Positions 13,313 through 26,427 are shown, counted from the stretch's first letter. The stretch is DNA of 64,000 nucleotides from Chinchilla lanigera (GCF_000276665.1 NW_004955518.1:1696327-1760326), one strand, 5' to 3'. Notes: generated by a model from the sequence alone, not told the origin. A program made the numbers and translations.

Positions 13313-15579
13313 GCTGTTCATTCCTCTGAAAAATTGTGTCACCTATTGGTATTTCATTATATTCATCCTTTCCACGTTGCACTGTTTAATCTGTTTCATA
13401 TCTTACTGGAACAAGGGGCTGTCCGATAAAGAAGAGAAAAGATCATTCATTGCGCATAGTATTATGTTGCAGAGAGATGCATTTAGGAGATACACAATTG
13501 CTGACTAAATGACACAGAACCTTACCAAATGGAATACTTAATTTAGTCAGTTACATATTTGTATGGTGGCCTAGCAAATGCCTGATATTTTTAGCTATTC
13601 AATAAATATTTGCATTCTACATACAATCTAAAATATGGAACTTGGGTTGAAAATAAAACAGCAAGCCAAACAAGCTACCTTCCCAGATATATTCAGAGTT
13701 CAGTTTTATCTTTTACAACTTAAATATTTACAACTATACTAACACAGGAAAGAATAGCTATCTAAAATAATGCTTGTGTGGTTTGATTACACAAACTCTA
13801 CAAAATCTTTCTCTTGATTTTTCTTGCTACCCCCAAATTATTGTTGGATGGTCTTTCTTTTACTATATAATTTCTTGAAATGCACAAATACCAACAAAAA
13901 TGTTAACTTCATTATTTATAAAGCTGACGGGGGAACATATATTTGGATGTTTTGTAGTATTGAGTTTACTCCTACATCAGCATCCTAGAAGGCAGAGTTT
14001 TCTTTACATTTGGTTTGTAGCTTATGGGGAAATCAGGGGATAAAGCTTTTCCTAAAGTCACAAAAGGTAAGTGACTTCTACTTGGGAAAAAAAAGGAAGA
14101 TCAGAGATAAAACTGGTAGCATTTTTTTTTTCATAATTTTCCATGCCTAGTGAGTAGATTAGAAATTTTGTCTATTTATGGAAACATGAGTCATGAGAAT
14201 TAAATGTTCCCCAGTATTCCTCCTCTGCCTCCCTGAGGCAGTGTCTCTTGATTCTCGTTTTGCCTCAGAAGGCATGTCTAATCTTTGCTACCTCTGATCC
14301 AACCGATACCAACCATCATGTGTTGGTATACACTCACTGCTTAACTACACACACTGTGGTTTCTAACCCAGCCATGAACCACAAGATTCCCACCCCCCAC
14401 ATACATATTTTTATTAGTATATATTTATTATCCAGATTAGAGGGTTTTGTTTTGGCAGATTTGTACTTGCATATAACATGCTATAATTGCTTTCTCCACC
14501 ACTCTACTTGTTCCATCCTCCTCCCTAGTTTCATATTTGGGGGATTCAATGCAGGTAATGTATTTTATCATAATCATGGCCCTATTAATTGCCTGGCCCA
14601 GTGATATCATCTTAGTCCTTTCCTCTTCTTACTTTCCAGCTTTAAAATTTTAGTAGTGGGCCAACCTTTATGCTCCCTACAAACCTGGGAAAGAAGCCTC
14701 CCCACATGTGGCTCTTCACCTGCTAATTCAGCACCTGTAAATTCTGCCCCTTGGCCACTCCCACCCAAAACTTCAGGACTGATCTGCATTTTATATCCCT
14801 TCAACATGGGACAGTAGAGGTGCCAACCAAGCCAGAAACCTGAACATAGACAAGGCAAACATCCAGGAGAGAAGGTATGCCCCAGAGAACAGCTCCAGGG
14901 AGAAATAACAGACCTTCCACAAAGCAGTAGCTCCGAGAAAAGCCTACAGCTGTAGTAAACTACAAATACTTTGTGGGGTTTTGCTTTGAAAGTAACTTCT
15001 TCTTAGGAAGCAGGTGTAGAAGAAATTCAGTGCAGTATCTGCCATATTGCCAAAGAATGTTTAGTAAGGACCCATTTTAGGAAGGGATTGTTTAAGACAG
15101 AGCCACAGAACAACTCTACTTTAGGGTTTCCAGTGTTACCTCCCCAACACCATTGAGTGGGTGAGAGAAAGCTGCAGAGAAAATGGAGGCTAGGTGCAGA
15201 CCCCTTGAAAAGTTTAAGCTCAGGCTTGGAAGGACACAGATTCTGCCCCTTCAGGTAAGAAACCAGGCCCAGCAAATGTGGTTTTCAGGAAGCTGAATCT
15301 GAAGTTGTTAGCATTAAACCCAGCAGTCTACTTGAATTCTTGCAGTGTGCCTACATCCAGAAAAGACCAGAGGGCTGATTGCTTTTCTCATCTACCAATG
15401 TGAAAAAGACACCTCAGCTTGAATGGCTGCCATAGACTAGGATGTATGGACAGAGGTGCTCCAGGAGTAGGAAAGGCACCTTACAAAAGCACATGACAAA
15501 CTCTTAGGCAGATAAAATTGTAACTTGTTGGACTCTAAGACTGCAGATCCTGGAAAGAAACCATTCATTCAAAAACATA
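13313..15579. other. Intergenic DNA, unassigned
   Basis: Section 14390-14540 weakly resembles an inverted L1 3' UTR (compare 44410-44530). Section 14600-15550 has moderate GC and could be a degraded 5' part of the L1/HAL1-like element that follows. No host gene recognised. Confidence 0.45.
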
Positions 15580-17170
15580 GGGGAATTTTATTTCATTCAA
15601 CTCATTTTTTTTTCTTTTTCTCTTTGTGTTCCTTGCTTTCTCCTCTTCTATTAGTATTTTGAGATGTGAGGTTTATATCCTTTTCACTTTTCATTCTCTT
15701 TTCTACTCTTAACTTTTTTCTTCTTACTTTTCTTTTTTCCTTTATTTTGTTCTGTTTTTTTTTTCTTTTTTGTTAATTTTACTGTTATCTGATGGTATTA
15801 ACTTCCTTTTATGAGTTCGTAAAATCTTCCTTTTCACTTTTCTCTCTTCCTTCTCATCTTCCATTGATTAATACTTCAGATTGCAATTTACTCATTCTTT
15901 GCATCTCCACCCACTCTATCTTTTCTAGCATAACAATTAAGCTTTAGGGATCTTTAGATAGTTAGTTAATCTATGCTATTAGTGCTGAATATTGTTCTAT
16001 TGTTAATGGAGGTAAAGATGCTCCATGTACCAGATATTTCCTGTAGGTCAATATTTCATTTGTTTTAGTGTCTATAGTATGATTATAGCTCGCATTTCTA
16101 TGGTTAAGAATGGTACATTATTAATTCTCAATGTATGACAATATCCAGTTTGTCCTTAATGCTATTACTATTGCTAATTTTATTACTATAACAAGGTAAC
16201 ATAGTTCTTGCTGTTAATCAGTTTTCTCTGTATGACAAAATCTGGATTGCCTTTGTGTCATTAACAATACTGCATCCCATTCCTTGCGAACTGTGCACTG
16301 GGCTAGGAACACTGCAGCCTCCACACTAAAATAAACAGAGGTGGATGGATTCTTGGGCAGAAAAAAGGCGTGTAGTTAGCCATGCCCAAAGGGCATCACT
16401 GAAAAGCAGAATTTACTATATATATCTCCATAGTGGTAACAAATACTTCCATTATAATCACACAACCTTCAACACAAACAAACAAATAAAAACCAAAGAA
16501 GCAAGAAAATGTCTCCAAAAATTCTCAATTCTCTCAAAACTGATCCACAAGGCTTTGAAGGGGAGGAAATCAAAAGTGACACAACCAAATTATTTGAAAA
16601 GAAAGCATAGAAGATAACAATACACACTGATAAAGCAGTTCATGAGTTCAAAATTGGTGAGCTCAAAGAAGATATAACTAAACAGCAAGTAGTACTAATA
16701 AAAAATGAACAAATCTATAGAAGACACTAATTAAAGTCTGAGTTAAACAAAATGTTATAAAACATGAAATCTTAGCATATAAAAAATAACAGTCCATAAA
16801 AAGGCACCAAACAGAAATTCAATACATTAAACATTCTATGAAAGGTATTGGCAGCAGATATGACCAAGGTGAGGGCAGTGTCACAACTAGAAGAGAAGGT
16901 GAGTATTGGTGACCAATTCATGAGACATACTTTTTTTTTTTTTTTTTTTTTTTGGGCTTTTCTCCGGTACCAGGAACCGAACTCACGACCTTGCGCTTGC
17001 CAGGCAGGCGCTTTTGCCGCTGAGCTAAATCCCCAGCCCTCATGAGACATACTTTTAAAACAACAGAAGAACTTTGAAAATGGGTCTGAAAGTTCCTCAG
17101 CAATGCAAAGAACACAGAGATTAACTGGAATTAGTGAAAGATCAGAAGACAGCACAAATGTCATACAAAG
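15580..17170 (+). mobile_element. Possible L1/HAL1-like fragment upstream of the main L1
   Basis: A pyrimidine-rich stretch (15580-15900) is followed by AT-rich DNA and then A-rich DNA (16340-17170) whose conceptual product is lysine- and glutamate-rich with coiled-coil-like runs (KAVHEFKIGELKEDITKQQ near 16640), as in ORF1 of L1 or HAL1. The text near 16080-16250 loosely resembles 17540-17640 in the next L1. No reverse-transcriptase motif is present. An ID SINE interrupts it at 16935-17040. Assignment is tentative. Confidence 0.4.
16935..17040 (-). mobile_element. ID-type SINE, CGGTACC form
   Basis: In minus orientation, with a long T run on the plus strand (the A tail). TSD CATGAGACATACTTTT at 16919-16934 and 17041-17056. 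The A and B boxes of the internal pol III promoter (TAGCTCAGCGG; GTTCGGTTCC) are nearly intact. Confidence 0.93.
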
Positions 17171-18099
17171 GCCTTTTTAATGAAATAATAAAAGAAATGT
17201 GTTCTAATCTATTCATCTTCGTTCCACCTTCCCTGAATTTCCCTCTTTAGATTTAATCATATTTTCATATGAGTGAATAGTGTTTCTAATTTTTCTGATC
17301 ATCTTCAATAATCCTTTGCTTACTACCTCCTTCTTTCTCTTCTCTCCTCTTCTCTAGTTTTGCAAAGTTTGCATGATCATCTTTCATCCTCCAGCCTGGC
17401 TTCTACTTTATTTCTTTTCAGTTATCTCTGTTCTACCACTGTCCTTAAATTTCCCCATCACAGGGTAAAACCACTCTAGCAAGGGAAAATACTTTGCATA
17501 CAAGTTCCCAATTTATAAGCAATTCTGTTATATAACTGTATGTTCTGTTATATAACTTTTGCTTCTATGGTTAATGGTACAAAATTAATAGTTACAAAGT
17601 TAATCAGTTTCTAAACTATGATTGATGATAATCTGAGTGCTAATTATACCACTTTATCTAGGATATATTTATTTTAATCACTTCTACAACAATACTGGGA
17701 AGTTCTAGGGTAATAATCTCACCATGCCCCAGCACCAAAGGACTTGGGACTGAGCCAAACAGATACCAACATCTCACCCTTAGTTAATTGGAAAGATAAA
17801 TCTTGGAACAGACACAAACCAAGAACCCCCTACACACAGAAGACATCCAGAAGAATAAACCTTGCCTAAAGAGGCCTTGATACTAGTGACAAAGCTATGT
17901 ACTACAAAACCTTACAAGGATCAACACAGAAAACAAAATAAAAAAATTATATAAAAATGACAAGACACAGAAGCAAAATGCAGCATTAGATATCCAGCCC
18001 ATGCAGAAGTCCAGGAAATGAGATAGAGGAAAATGGGAGACACACAGTTGAAATTTCTAGAAATGATAGCAACCAAAGTAAAGAAACAAATTGAGGAGG

Positions 18100-18960
18100 C
18101 TAGAAAGAAAATTAGATCAGAAATAATCTCTCAAAAAAGTCAACATTTATAAGAGGAATGCTCAGAAAATCTAGAGTAGAGACAGATTAAAAAAAAATAG
18201 AAGATGATGGGAAGAAGAACAAAACCGAATGATCACTATAGGAAAAAGACAGAATGCTTGAAATGAATTAAAACAGATATCCAGGAAGCTAAAAATTCCA
18301 TTGAAAGCTGGCAAAAGTGCTTGAATGAAACTAAAGACAGACTTTCAGACCTTGAAGACAGGATTGTGGCTAACAATCATGAAAGGAACGATCTCTTGAA
18401 AAAAAGAAAAGATCAGGAAATAATTCAACAGCTATAAGACAACACAAAGAAAAATAATATAAGGATCACTGGTGCCAATGAAAAAGCAGGAATCAACACA
18501 CATGATATAAGAAGACTATTTGCAGAAGTAATAACAGAAAATTTCCCATGCATGGAAAAAGAAGCTGACACACAAATAAGAAAGGAATACAGAGTTCCAA
18601 TTAACCCTAACTAAAATAAATCTGTACCCAGACATATAATAATCTAGACCCCAGAAATTCAGCATAAGTACAGAATATTAAAAGCTGTTAAAGAAAAGAA
18701 AGAGACCAACCATAAAGGAAAGCACATCAGAATCACTGCAGACTTCTCAGAATAAACTGTAAAGAAGAGGTTGGAGTGAAATATTTCAATTCCTGACAGA
18801 AAACAACTTCTAACCCACATTGATATACCCTGTAAAACTATCTTTCAAACTTAATAGAAAAATAAGATACTTCCATGACAAAGAACAACTAAAGAAATTC
18901 ATAACCACCAAGCCAAACCTACAAAGAATACTGAAAGATATTCTAGACAGAGAATGACTA
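18100..18960 (+). pseudogene. L1 ORF1 (ORF1p) remnant
   Basis: Translation across frames gives the ORF1p order: a coiled-coil-like stretch (DRLSDLEDRIVANNHERND near 18330), an RRM-like block (NNIRITGANEKAG near 18455 and ENFPCMEKEADTQIRKEYR near 18535), then PRHIII and the C-terminal block HIRITADFSE (near 18725). ORF1p normally binds L1 RNA as a trimeric chaperone. Internal stops and frameshifts disable this copy. Confidence 0.8.
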
Positions 18961-19130
18961 CAATTCCAAGAACAACAACAGAAAGAAACCACCAGGCAAG
19001 CAATTAAGCAGAGGGGAAAAAGCTGGGAACCAACAGTAGAAAAATAACATGACAAAGATAAGTTAATATATATCAGTTATAACCATAAATGTAAATGGCC
19101 TCAGTTCACCAATTAAAAGAAACAGATTGG

Positions 19131-19243
19131 TGGGGGCTGGGGATATAGCTCAGCAGCACAGTGCCTGCCTGGCAAGGTGAGGTTGTGAGTTTGATTCCCA
19201 GCACCACAAAAAAATAAAAATAAAAAAAAAAAAAGAAAAAGAA
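19131..19243 (+). mobile_element. ID-type SINE inside L1 ORF2
   Basis: Older form (GGGGATATAGCTCAGCAG; GATTCCCAGCACC) with a long A-rich tail. Perfect 16-bp TSD, AAAAGAAACAGATTGG, at 19115-19130 and 19244-19259. It splits the L1 endonuclease start. Confidence 0.92.
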
Positions 19244-21122
19244 AAAAGAAACAGATTGGCAAAATGGATCAAGAAACAAGATCCAACGATATGCTGTATA
19301 CAAGGAACATATTTAATTCAAAAAGAAACTCATAGACTGAAAGTCAAAGGATAGAAAACACTACTCCATGCAATAGGAACCCAGAAAAACACAGGGGTAG
19401 CTGTACTGTTTTCAGACAATGTGAATTTCAAACCAAGAATTATCAAAAGAGATGAAGATTACTACAAACCTGTTAGGGAAAAACTTCAGAGAAAGAGATA
19501 ACAATCATAAATATATATGCCCCAAATACAGGAGCACCCAATTATAAAAGACAAATAATAATAGACATGAAAAATCAATAAGCAATAACAGAGTTGTAAC
19601 AGGGGACCTCAATACCCCATTATCACAATGAGGTAGATCAACTAGACAAAAATCAATAGTGAAATATTAGAACTGAATCAAACTTTTGAACAAATATACT
19701 GAATAGATATTTACAGAGTGTTTTCACTTAACAACATCAGAATATATGTTCTTCTCAGCTGCACATGAGGTGTTTTCCACAGTAGACTATATACTAGCCC
19801 ATAGAACATGCTTAAGAAAATGCAAAGGAATTGAAGTTATCCCATACATATTGTCTCACCATAGTGCAATGAAATTGAAAATCAATGACAAAAGAAACTG
19901 CAAAAGCTCCACAAACACATGGAAATTGAATATCACCCTCCTGAACAACCATTGGATCAAAGATGAAATTAAAGAAGAAAAATAATATTTACAATCCAAC
20001 AAAAATGTAAATACAACACACTGGAACCTGTGTGAGGCAATTAAAGAAGTTTTAAGAAGGAAATTTATAATGATGAATTCTCATATCAGGAAAACAGAAG
20101 TACAAATTAACAATCTAATATTTTACCCTCAAGCTTCCAGAAAAAAAGAATAGCAAGTAAACCCAAAGCCCATATAAAGGAGGAAATTATAAAGATCAGA
20201 GCAGAAATGAATGCAATTGAGACTAAGAAAACAATACAAACCATTAATGAATCTATGAATTGGTTCTTTGAAAGAATAATTAAAATTGATAAACCCTTAG
20301 CCAACCTTATCATAAAAGGAAAGGAAAAACTCAAGTTCATGCAATGAGGAATGAAAAAGTTGAAATCACTACAGAGCCTGTGGAAATTGAGAAGATCATC
20401 AATACATAATTCAAAAAGCTTTACTCACATAAGATGGAAAACACAGAAAAAAATGGACAGATTTCTAGAAATGCATGAATTACCAAAGCTGATTCAAGAA
20501 GGTATACAAATTCTGAATAACCCAAATCAGTGAAATTGAAAATGTAGTTAAAAACATACCAACAACGAAAAGCCCATGTCCTGATAGATTCACAGCTGAA
20601 TTCTACAAGAAATTTAGAGAAGATTTAGTGTCAGTACTCCTCAAATTCTTTAATGAAATTGGAAGGGAAGCAATTCTCCCTCACTCATTCCTGGAGGCAA
20701 GTATTATCCTGATACCAAAACCAGAGACAGACCCAACCAGAAAAGAGAACTACAAGCCAATCTCCCTAAAGAACATAGATGCAAAAATCCTCAATAAAAT
20801 ACTAGCAAACTGAATGCAACAAATCATTAAGAATCTTATACACCATGACCAAGTGAGATCCATCCCAGGAATACAGTGATGGTTCAACCCACATAAATCA
20901 ATAAAAGTAAGACACAAAAGACAAAAATCATGTGATCATCTCAATAGATGCAGAAAATGCTTTTGATAAAATACAACACTCATGCATGATAAAAAAACCT
21001 ACAGAAAATTGGAATTGATAGTCTTTAACTCAATCTGATAAAAGCCATCTATGACAAACCAAGAGCCAACATCATACTAAATGAACAAAAACTGAAATCT
21101 TTTCCTCTAAAATCAGAAACAA

Positions 21123-21205
21123 GGGGCTGGGGATTTAGCTCAGCGGCAAAGCGCCTGCCTGGCAAGCGCAAGGTCATGAGTTCGGTTCCCGGTACCGGAC
21201 AAAAA
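21123..21205 (+). mobile_element. ID-type SINE, CGGTACC form, nearly tailless
   Basis: Complete 5' body (GGGGCTGGGGATTTAGCTCA) ending at CCGGTACCGGAC with only about five A residues. Perfect 16-bp TSD, CTAAAATCAGAAACAA, at 21107-21122 and 21206-21221. The short tail is unusual for an otherwise fresh copy. Confidence 0.92.
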
Positions 21206-22390
21206 CTAAAATCAGAAACAAGACAAGAAGGTCAATGATCACTACTCATTTTCAATATAGTTCTGGAAACATTAGCCAGAGCAGTTAGACAAGAGACAGG
21301 AGTAAAAGGAATAAGGATAGAAAAGGAAGAAGTGAGATTAGAAGTGAATTATTCACAGATGACATGATATTCTGCACAGCAAACCCCCAAAACTGCACCA
21401 AAACACTTCTCAATTTAATGATCAAATTAAGTAGCATAGGTGGATATGAACTCAACACTCAAAAATCAATAGCATTCCTGTACACAAATAACACTCACTG
21501 AGAGAAAAATTAAGGAAACAACACCCTTCACAATAGTATCCAAAAAAGTGAAATACATAAGACTCGATCTAACAAAAGAAGTAAAAAGGTCTATACATTA
21601 AAAATTATAGTACTCTGAAAAAAGAGATCTAAGAGGATATTAGGAAATGGAAAGGTATTCCTCGCTTATGGATAGGAAGAACCAACATTGTGAAAATGAC
21701 CATACCCCTAAAACTGTTATACAGATTTAATGTTATCTCAATCAAAATACTATTAGCTTACCTTACAGATCTAGAGAAAACATTCCTAAAGTTCATTTGG
21801 AAAGAGAAGAGACCTAAAATAGGAAAAGCAATCCTGTGCAACAAAGGCAAGGCAGGAAGTATCATAGTCCCTGACTTGAAATTATACTGCAAAGCTACTG
21901 TGATAAAACCAGCATGGTACTGACCAAAAATCCAGACCTGAGGATCAGCGGAACAGACTAGTAGATGCAGACTCAACTACAAACACAGAACCTTATTTTT
22001 GATAAAGGGAAAAATATGTTCACTGGAAGAAAGATAACCTCTTCAATAAATGGTGCTATGAAAACTGGCTTTCTACATGCCAAAGACTAAAACTAGACCC
22101 CTGTTTATCACCACACACTAAGTTAAAATCCAAAGGGATCAAAGATCTAAATATTAAAACAGAAACACTAAGTCTACTGGAAGAGAAAGTGTGTAGAAGT
22201 CTTGAAGATATAGGGGTAGACACAGAGTTCATGAACAAAACCCAAACTGCACAGAAGGTACTTCAAAGAAGAACTACTAGGATCTCATCCTATTAAAAAA
22301 TTTTTCAAGTCAAAAAATTACCAACAGAGAGCAAAGAAAACTCACAGAGTGGGAAAAAAATTTAGCCAAATGTCCTTCAGACAAAGGACT

Positions 22391-22522
22391 CCGGTTGGGG
22401 ATATAGCTAAGCGGGGGCTGGTGATATAGCTCATCAGTACAGTGCCTGCCTGGCAAGTGTGAGGTTGTGAGTTTCATTCCTGGTACAAAAGAAAAAACAA
22501 AACAAAAAAAACCCCAAAACCT
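22391..22522 (+). mobile_element. ID-type SINE with duplicated 5' head
   Basis: A 22-bp partial ID head (TTGGGGATATAGCTAAGC, 22395-22412) is followed at once by a full ID body (GGGGGCTGGTGATATAGCTC). Both are enclosed by one 8-bp duplication, AAAGGACT (22383-22390 and 22523-22530), so they inserted together. Confidence 0.85.
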
Positions 22523-23307
22523 AAAGGACTTGTCTCTAGAATATACAAAGAATTGAAAAATATGAGGTCCCCAAATCCAAAGACCCAATCCAAAAATCAG
22601 CATCTAAGATGAATACTCTCTTCTTAGATGAAGAAATACAAATGGTAAATAAGTACGTGAAAAAATGTTCAACATCATGGTAATTTGAAAAATGCAAATT
22701 AAAACAACACTGAGATTCTATCTCACCCCAGAAATGGTTACCATCAAGAAATCAACCAAAAACAAATGCTGGCAGAGTTATGTCAAGAAAGGAACACTTT
22801 TCCCTTGTTGGTGGGAGTATAGACTGGTACAACCTCTGTGGCAATCAGTGTGGAGATTCCTCAAAAAGCTAGAATTAGAGGTCCCATTTGATCCAGCTAT
22901 TTCCCTTCTGGGTATTTTCCCAGAAGAATTAAAAACATCATACCACAGCAATATATGTGCACCCATGTTTATAGCAGCAGAATTTGTAATAGGTAAATCT
23001 TGGGAAAAACCCAAATGCCAGAAATTCCTCAGCAGAGGAATGGATTAAAAAGATGTGGTATTTTTATACAATGGAATATTACTCAGCTATAAAGAAAGAT
23101 AAACTTGAGGCTTATATAGGTAAATTGACCCAACTTGAGGCCATACTCGTAAATGAAATAAATCAGATTCACAGGTGTAAACATCATATAGTAAGAAACT
23201 GAAAGAGTAAATAACATCCAAAACATACAGTAGATATTGCGTTAGTGGAAGAAACTTCTCAAAAGGAAAGGACACTGGAATAGGGGAAAGGAGAAAAAAG
23301 GAAGGGA

Positions 23308-23392
23308 GATATAGATGATACAGATATAGATACAGATGATATAGATATAGATAGATATATAGATAGATATAGATAGATATAGATACACAAGA
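23308..23392 (+). repeat. (GATA)n-type interrupted microsatellite at an L1 3' end
   Basis: Imperfect GATA, GATACA and GATATA units lie between the L1 ORF2 end and the L1 3' UTR. The sister L1 at 41640-41675 has a TATATGTATATATACACA tract at the same place. Confidence 0.9.
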
Positions 23393-23639
23393 TAAGATAA
23401 CTATACTACTAATTTCTATTAGTTCATTAAGAAGAATGGTTTATGCCTATATTTTTAATTAATTTTTCATGACTATATCTTGTAATCTGAGCAACTACTT
23501 TGAAGATAACAATATGCAATATATTAACCATTGTTAATCTCCTATTATCATGTTTTGAAATTCTGTATCATTGTTTTTATTGCTTTTTTCTCTTAAAAAA
23601 GTATGAATATATTTTAGGTTAGCAGTTAAGTAGAAGGTA

Positions 23640-23860
23640 AGAAAGGGAATCAGCAACTGGATATTAATGAAGTGATAGGAGTAAGTCAATATCTATCCAT
23701 AATAACAATTTATGTGAATGATCTCAATTGCCAATACAAAGACACAGATTGCCAGAATAGATCAAGAAACAGAATCCGTTCATATGCTGTATATAAGAAG
23801 CACTTTAACTCAAAAAGAATTTTATAGACTAAAACTTTGTATACCTCTTATGAGATTGTA
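23640..23860 (+). mobile_element. L1 fragment spanning the ORF1-ORF2 junction
   Basis: The sequence around 23700-23830 is a diverged copy of 19060-19350 in the neighbouring L1: the short intergenic spacer and the start of the endonuclease, including the counterparts of the IKKQDPT and YLIQKETH region. It stops at about 23860. It is older than the main element. Confidence 0.65.
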
Positions 23861-24605
23861 AGGATGGGAGTCACACACTATGCTTTTGAACACTACATTG
23901 CTTATGTAAATATCACTGTTTCGAATCAGAAAAGAGTGCCCTTAATATATGTCTGATCTGCTCTAGATGTTTCTGAAAATCAATATACATGTAGAATTTT
24001 TTACTAATGTAGTAGAAGAAAAGGACCTTTGGAATGAAAAGATAGCATAACTTTTCTTTGAATTCTAGTTTTGAAACATAGTAATTATATGATTTTACTT
24101 GATTTCTGATCATTTTAATAATTGAATTTATAAAATGGGGATGAACATTAGCCTGCCAGTATTGAATCATCAATGCTAATCACTAAGGATTTTATACTTA
24201 TTAGCTTTTTATCTTACAACAAATCCATCCATGTAGTATATAGTCTATTTTATTTCCACTTTATGGGTTTGACATTGAGAGTTAATGAATATAGGTAATT
24301 TGCAAAAACTCACGTTAAAACTCACATAAGTGATAGTTTGGAAATGAATCTAATAAACATATATTAGAACTAAGGCTTATGTAACTCTGAAGTTATAGCT
24401 CTTACAAACTGCTTTTCTTTTTTCCCTGAATTAGTATATGCTGAGACCTATAGAACAGTGCCTTGTACGCTAAGAAGTTATTATATAGGAGTTCTCATCA
24501 TTAACACATCATCATCATCATCACCACTATGAATGAAGCCTTGCGTTCTAACTTGGACACTATTACTTTTGTAGACTTTTTCAATTTGATTTATTATTAT
24601 GGATT
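23861..24605. other. No feature recognised
   Basis: AT-rich intergenic DNA with a short CAT triplet run near 24509. The 86-codon minus frame at 23913-24173 has no recognisable motif. Confidence 0.6.
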
Positions 24606-24704
24606 GTTTGTCTGTTTTTGTTTTTTTTTCTGGTACCGGGAATCGAGCTCAAGATCTTGAGCTTGCCAGGCAGGCGCTGTGCCGCTGAGCTAAATCTCCA
24701 GCCC
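24606..24704 (-). mobile_element. ID-type SINE, CGGTACC form
   Basis: Minus orientation. TSD TATTATTATGGATT at 24592-24605 and 24705-24718. The B-box region carries extra changes compared with the youngest copies. Confidence 0.92.
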
Positions 24705-25779
24705 TATTATTATGGATTTACTAAAAGAAATCAATATCCTTTTTTCTGTGGACACTTTATAGAATTGAATATAATAATTATTAGACAAATTTGCATGGTG
24801 TTGTTTATGTACTAGAAGGAAATATCAGGTTGTTCTGCATAAAAATGAAACAAATTTTGTATGACAAAGTAAAAGACAAATGATAAATTAGAAAAATATT
24901 TACTACTCTGACAAAGACAAAATATTCTGGCAACAAGGCATCTATATTGAGCAATGTGATAGACTAGAATGCTGTGAAATGAACCCTCACATATCCAGTC
25001 AAATAATTTTTGACCGTTTAATGCAAGACAATTTAATAAGGAAAAGACCACCATTTCCACAAATGATATAAGGTAAACTGGATGTCTACATGTAAAAGAA
25101 TGAAGCTGAATCCAGTACTGAGACCACATACAAAAATGGCCTTCAGATCTGAATGTAAGAAATGACAATAAACGTCTAACATAAAAATATAGATGTAAAT
25201 GATTCATGATTTTGGATTTGGCAATGATTTTTTCAATTTGACACCAAAAGCACAGGCAAAGAAAAAAATACATAAATTCCACTGAAAGTTAAAAATTCTC
25301 TGTGTCAAATGACACCATCAGCAATGTGAAAGGAAATGATGAAATGTGAGAAAATATTTGCAAATCATATTCTGATAAGAAGTTAATGTCTAGAATATAG
25401 TAAGACGTCTTAGAACTCAACAACAGTAACAAGACAGTCTGATTTTAAAAATAGGCAAAGAACTTAAACAAATCTTTCTTCAAAGAAGATATACAAATGA
25501 CCCATAAGCATGTGAAAAGCTGTTCAACATCACTTAGGGAGATGCAAATCAAAATTATAGTGAAATACTACTTCACTCAGAAAGATGACTATTATATTGG
25601 TAAGGAGGGAAAGACAATGGAATCCTCGTGTTCTGCTAGGGGGAATGTAAAACGGTGAGGCTGTTGAGGAAACACACTTGATGGTACCTCACAGTATTAC
25701 ACAGAATTACCATACACTTCAGCCTGTATATGCTAGAACAGAATTATTACACAATACACTTGTAGATATACAATACTTG

Positions 25780-26160
25780 TAGTTCTAATCTGTTTTATGC
25801 TGCTCCAATGTAATACCTCAGAGATGGTATTTTATAAAGAAAAAAAATCATTTTTCACAGTTATAGAAGTTGGGAAGTCCAAGATCAAGCTGAGAACTAG
25901 TGAAGGCTTTTGTGCTAAGTCAGTCCTTACATGGCAGGAGGCAGAACAGCAAAAGAGTTGGACTCTGCCTCTGCATGTGGCAGAAGAGCACAAGGTGAGG
26001 CTACTCCAGCAGGCCCTTTTCATGACAACATTAATCTGCTTATGAGGGCACAGCTTTCATGAGCTAAACACTCTATCAGGTCTCATCTCCCAACACTACT
26101 ACCCTGAGGATTAAGTTTTCAACACACAAATTATGCGGACACAGCAGACGATAGCAGTGT
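25780..26160 (-). mobile_element. MLT1-type MaLR LTR, minus orientation, inside L1M
   Basis: It carries the inverted MLT1 order: TCTGTTTTATGCTGCTCC near 25788, GAAGTTGGGAAGTCCAAGAT (25866), TTACATGGCAGGAGGCAGAA (25927) and AGGTCTCATCTCCCAAC (26079). The flanking L1M text resumes on the other side. Confidence 0.75.
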
Positions 26161-26427
26161 ATGTCCCCCCCAAAATAAAAAACAGTGACTAAGATATTTG
26201 CACACTTGTGCTTTCATAAGGATAGGTAAAATACAGTATATATCTACAATGAAATGCTATTCAGCCTTAAGAAGGAAAGTAACTGGACACATGCACAAAT
26301 CTTCAAGACAGGTACTAAGTGAAATCAGCCAGACCTTATATTTATACGTATTTTATATAGTCGCCAAAGTCCTAGAGTCAGAAAATGAAATGCTGACAGG
26401 GGGCTGGAATTAAGAATTCCAGGAATG

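Larger units (their letters stand above)
19060..23180 (+). pseudogene. L1 ORF2 (endonuclease and reverse transcriptase) remnant
   Basis: The endonuclease start is visible as NRLAKWIKKQDPTICCIQ (split by the ID at 19131-19243), followed by GVAVLFSDNVNFKP near 19400. The reverse-transcriptase region includes [18 protein letters not shown] (near 20710) and the catalytic box as FTDDMIFCTA (near 21350), where FADD is usual. The C-terminus reads [20 protein letters not shown] (near 22835). Open stretches reach 118 codons (22692-23048), but stops are frequent. Two more IDs interrupt it at 21123-21205 and 22391-22522. Confidence 0.85.
17180..23605 (+). mobile_element. Near full-length, decayed L1 LINE with ORF1, ORF2 and 3' UTR
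   Basis: In order: a probable 5' UTR (17180-17980), an ORF1 remnant, a short spacer, an ORF2 remnant carrying both endonuclease and reverse-transcriptase motifs, and a 3' UTR ending near 23605. Three ID SINEs (19131, 21123, 22391) sit inside it with their own target-site duplications. Multiple stops and frameshifts are present throughout, so it is inactive. The 3' UTR (CTACTTTGAAGATAACAA at 23495) matches that of the L1 at 41005-41931, so they are one family. The exact 5' boundary is uncertain. Confidence 0.85.

Noticed and set aside
14248..14604. 118-codon plus-strand frame
   Set aside because: No recognised motif or splice context, and the segment weakly resembles an inverted L1 3' UTR.
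16772..17164. 130-codon minus-strand frame
   Set aside because: It runs through an ID SINE and its poly(A) tail, giving a lysine run; a by-product of the insertion.
23308..23392. Possible CRISPR-like repeat array
   Set aside because: It is an interrupted GATA microsatellite at an L1 3' end in a mammalian genome; no repeat-spacer structure.
24812..25282. 156-codon minus-strand frame
   Set aside because: Antisense to an old plus-strand L1 ORF2; product has no family character.
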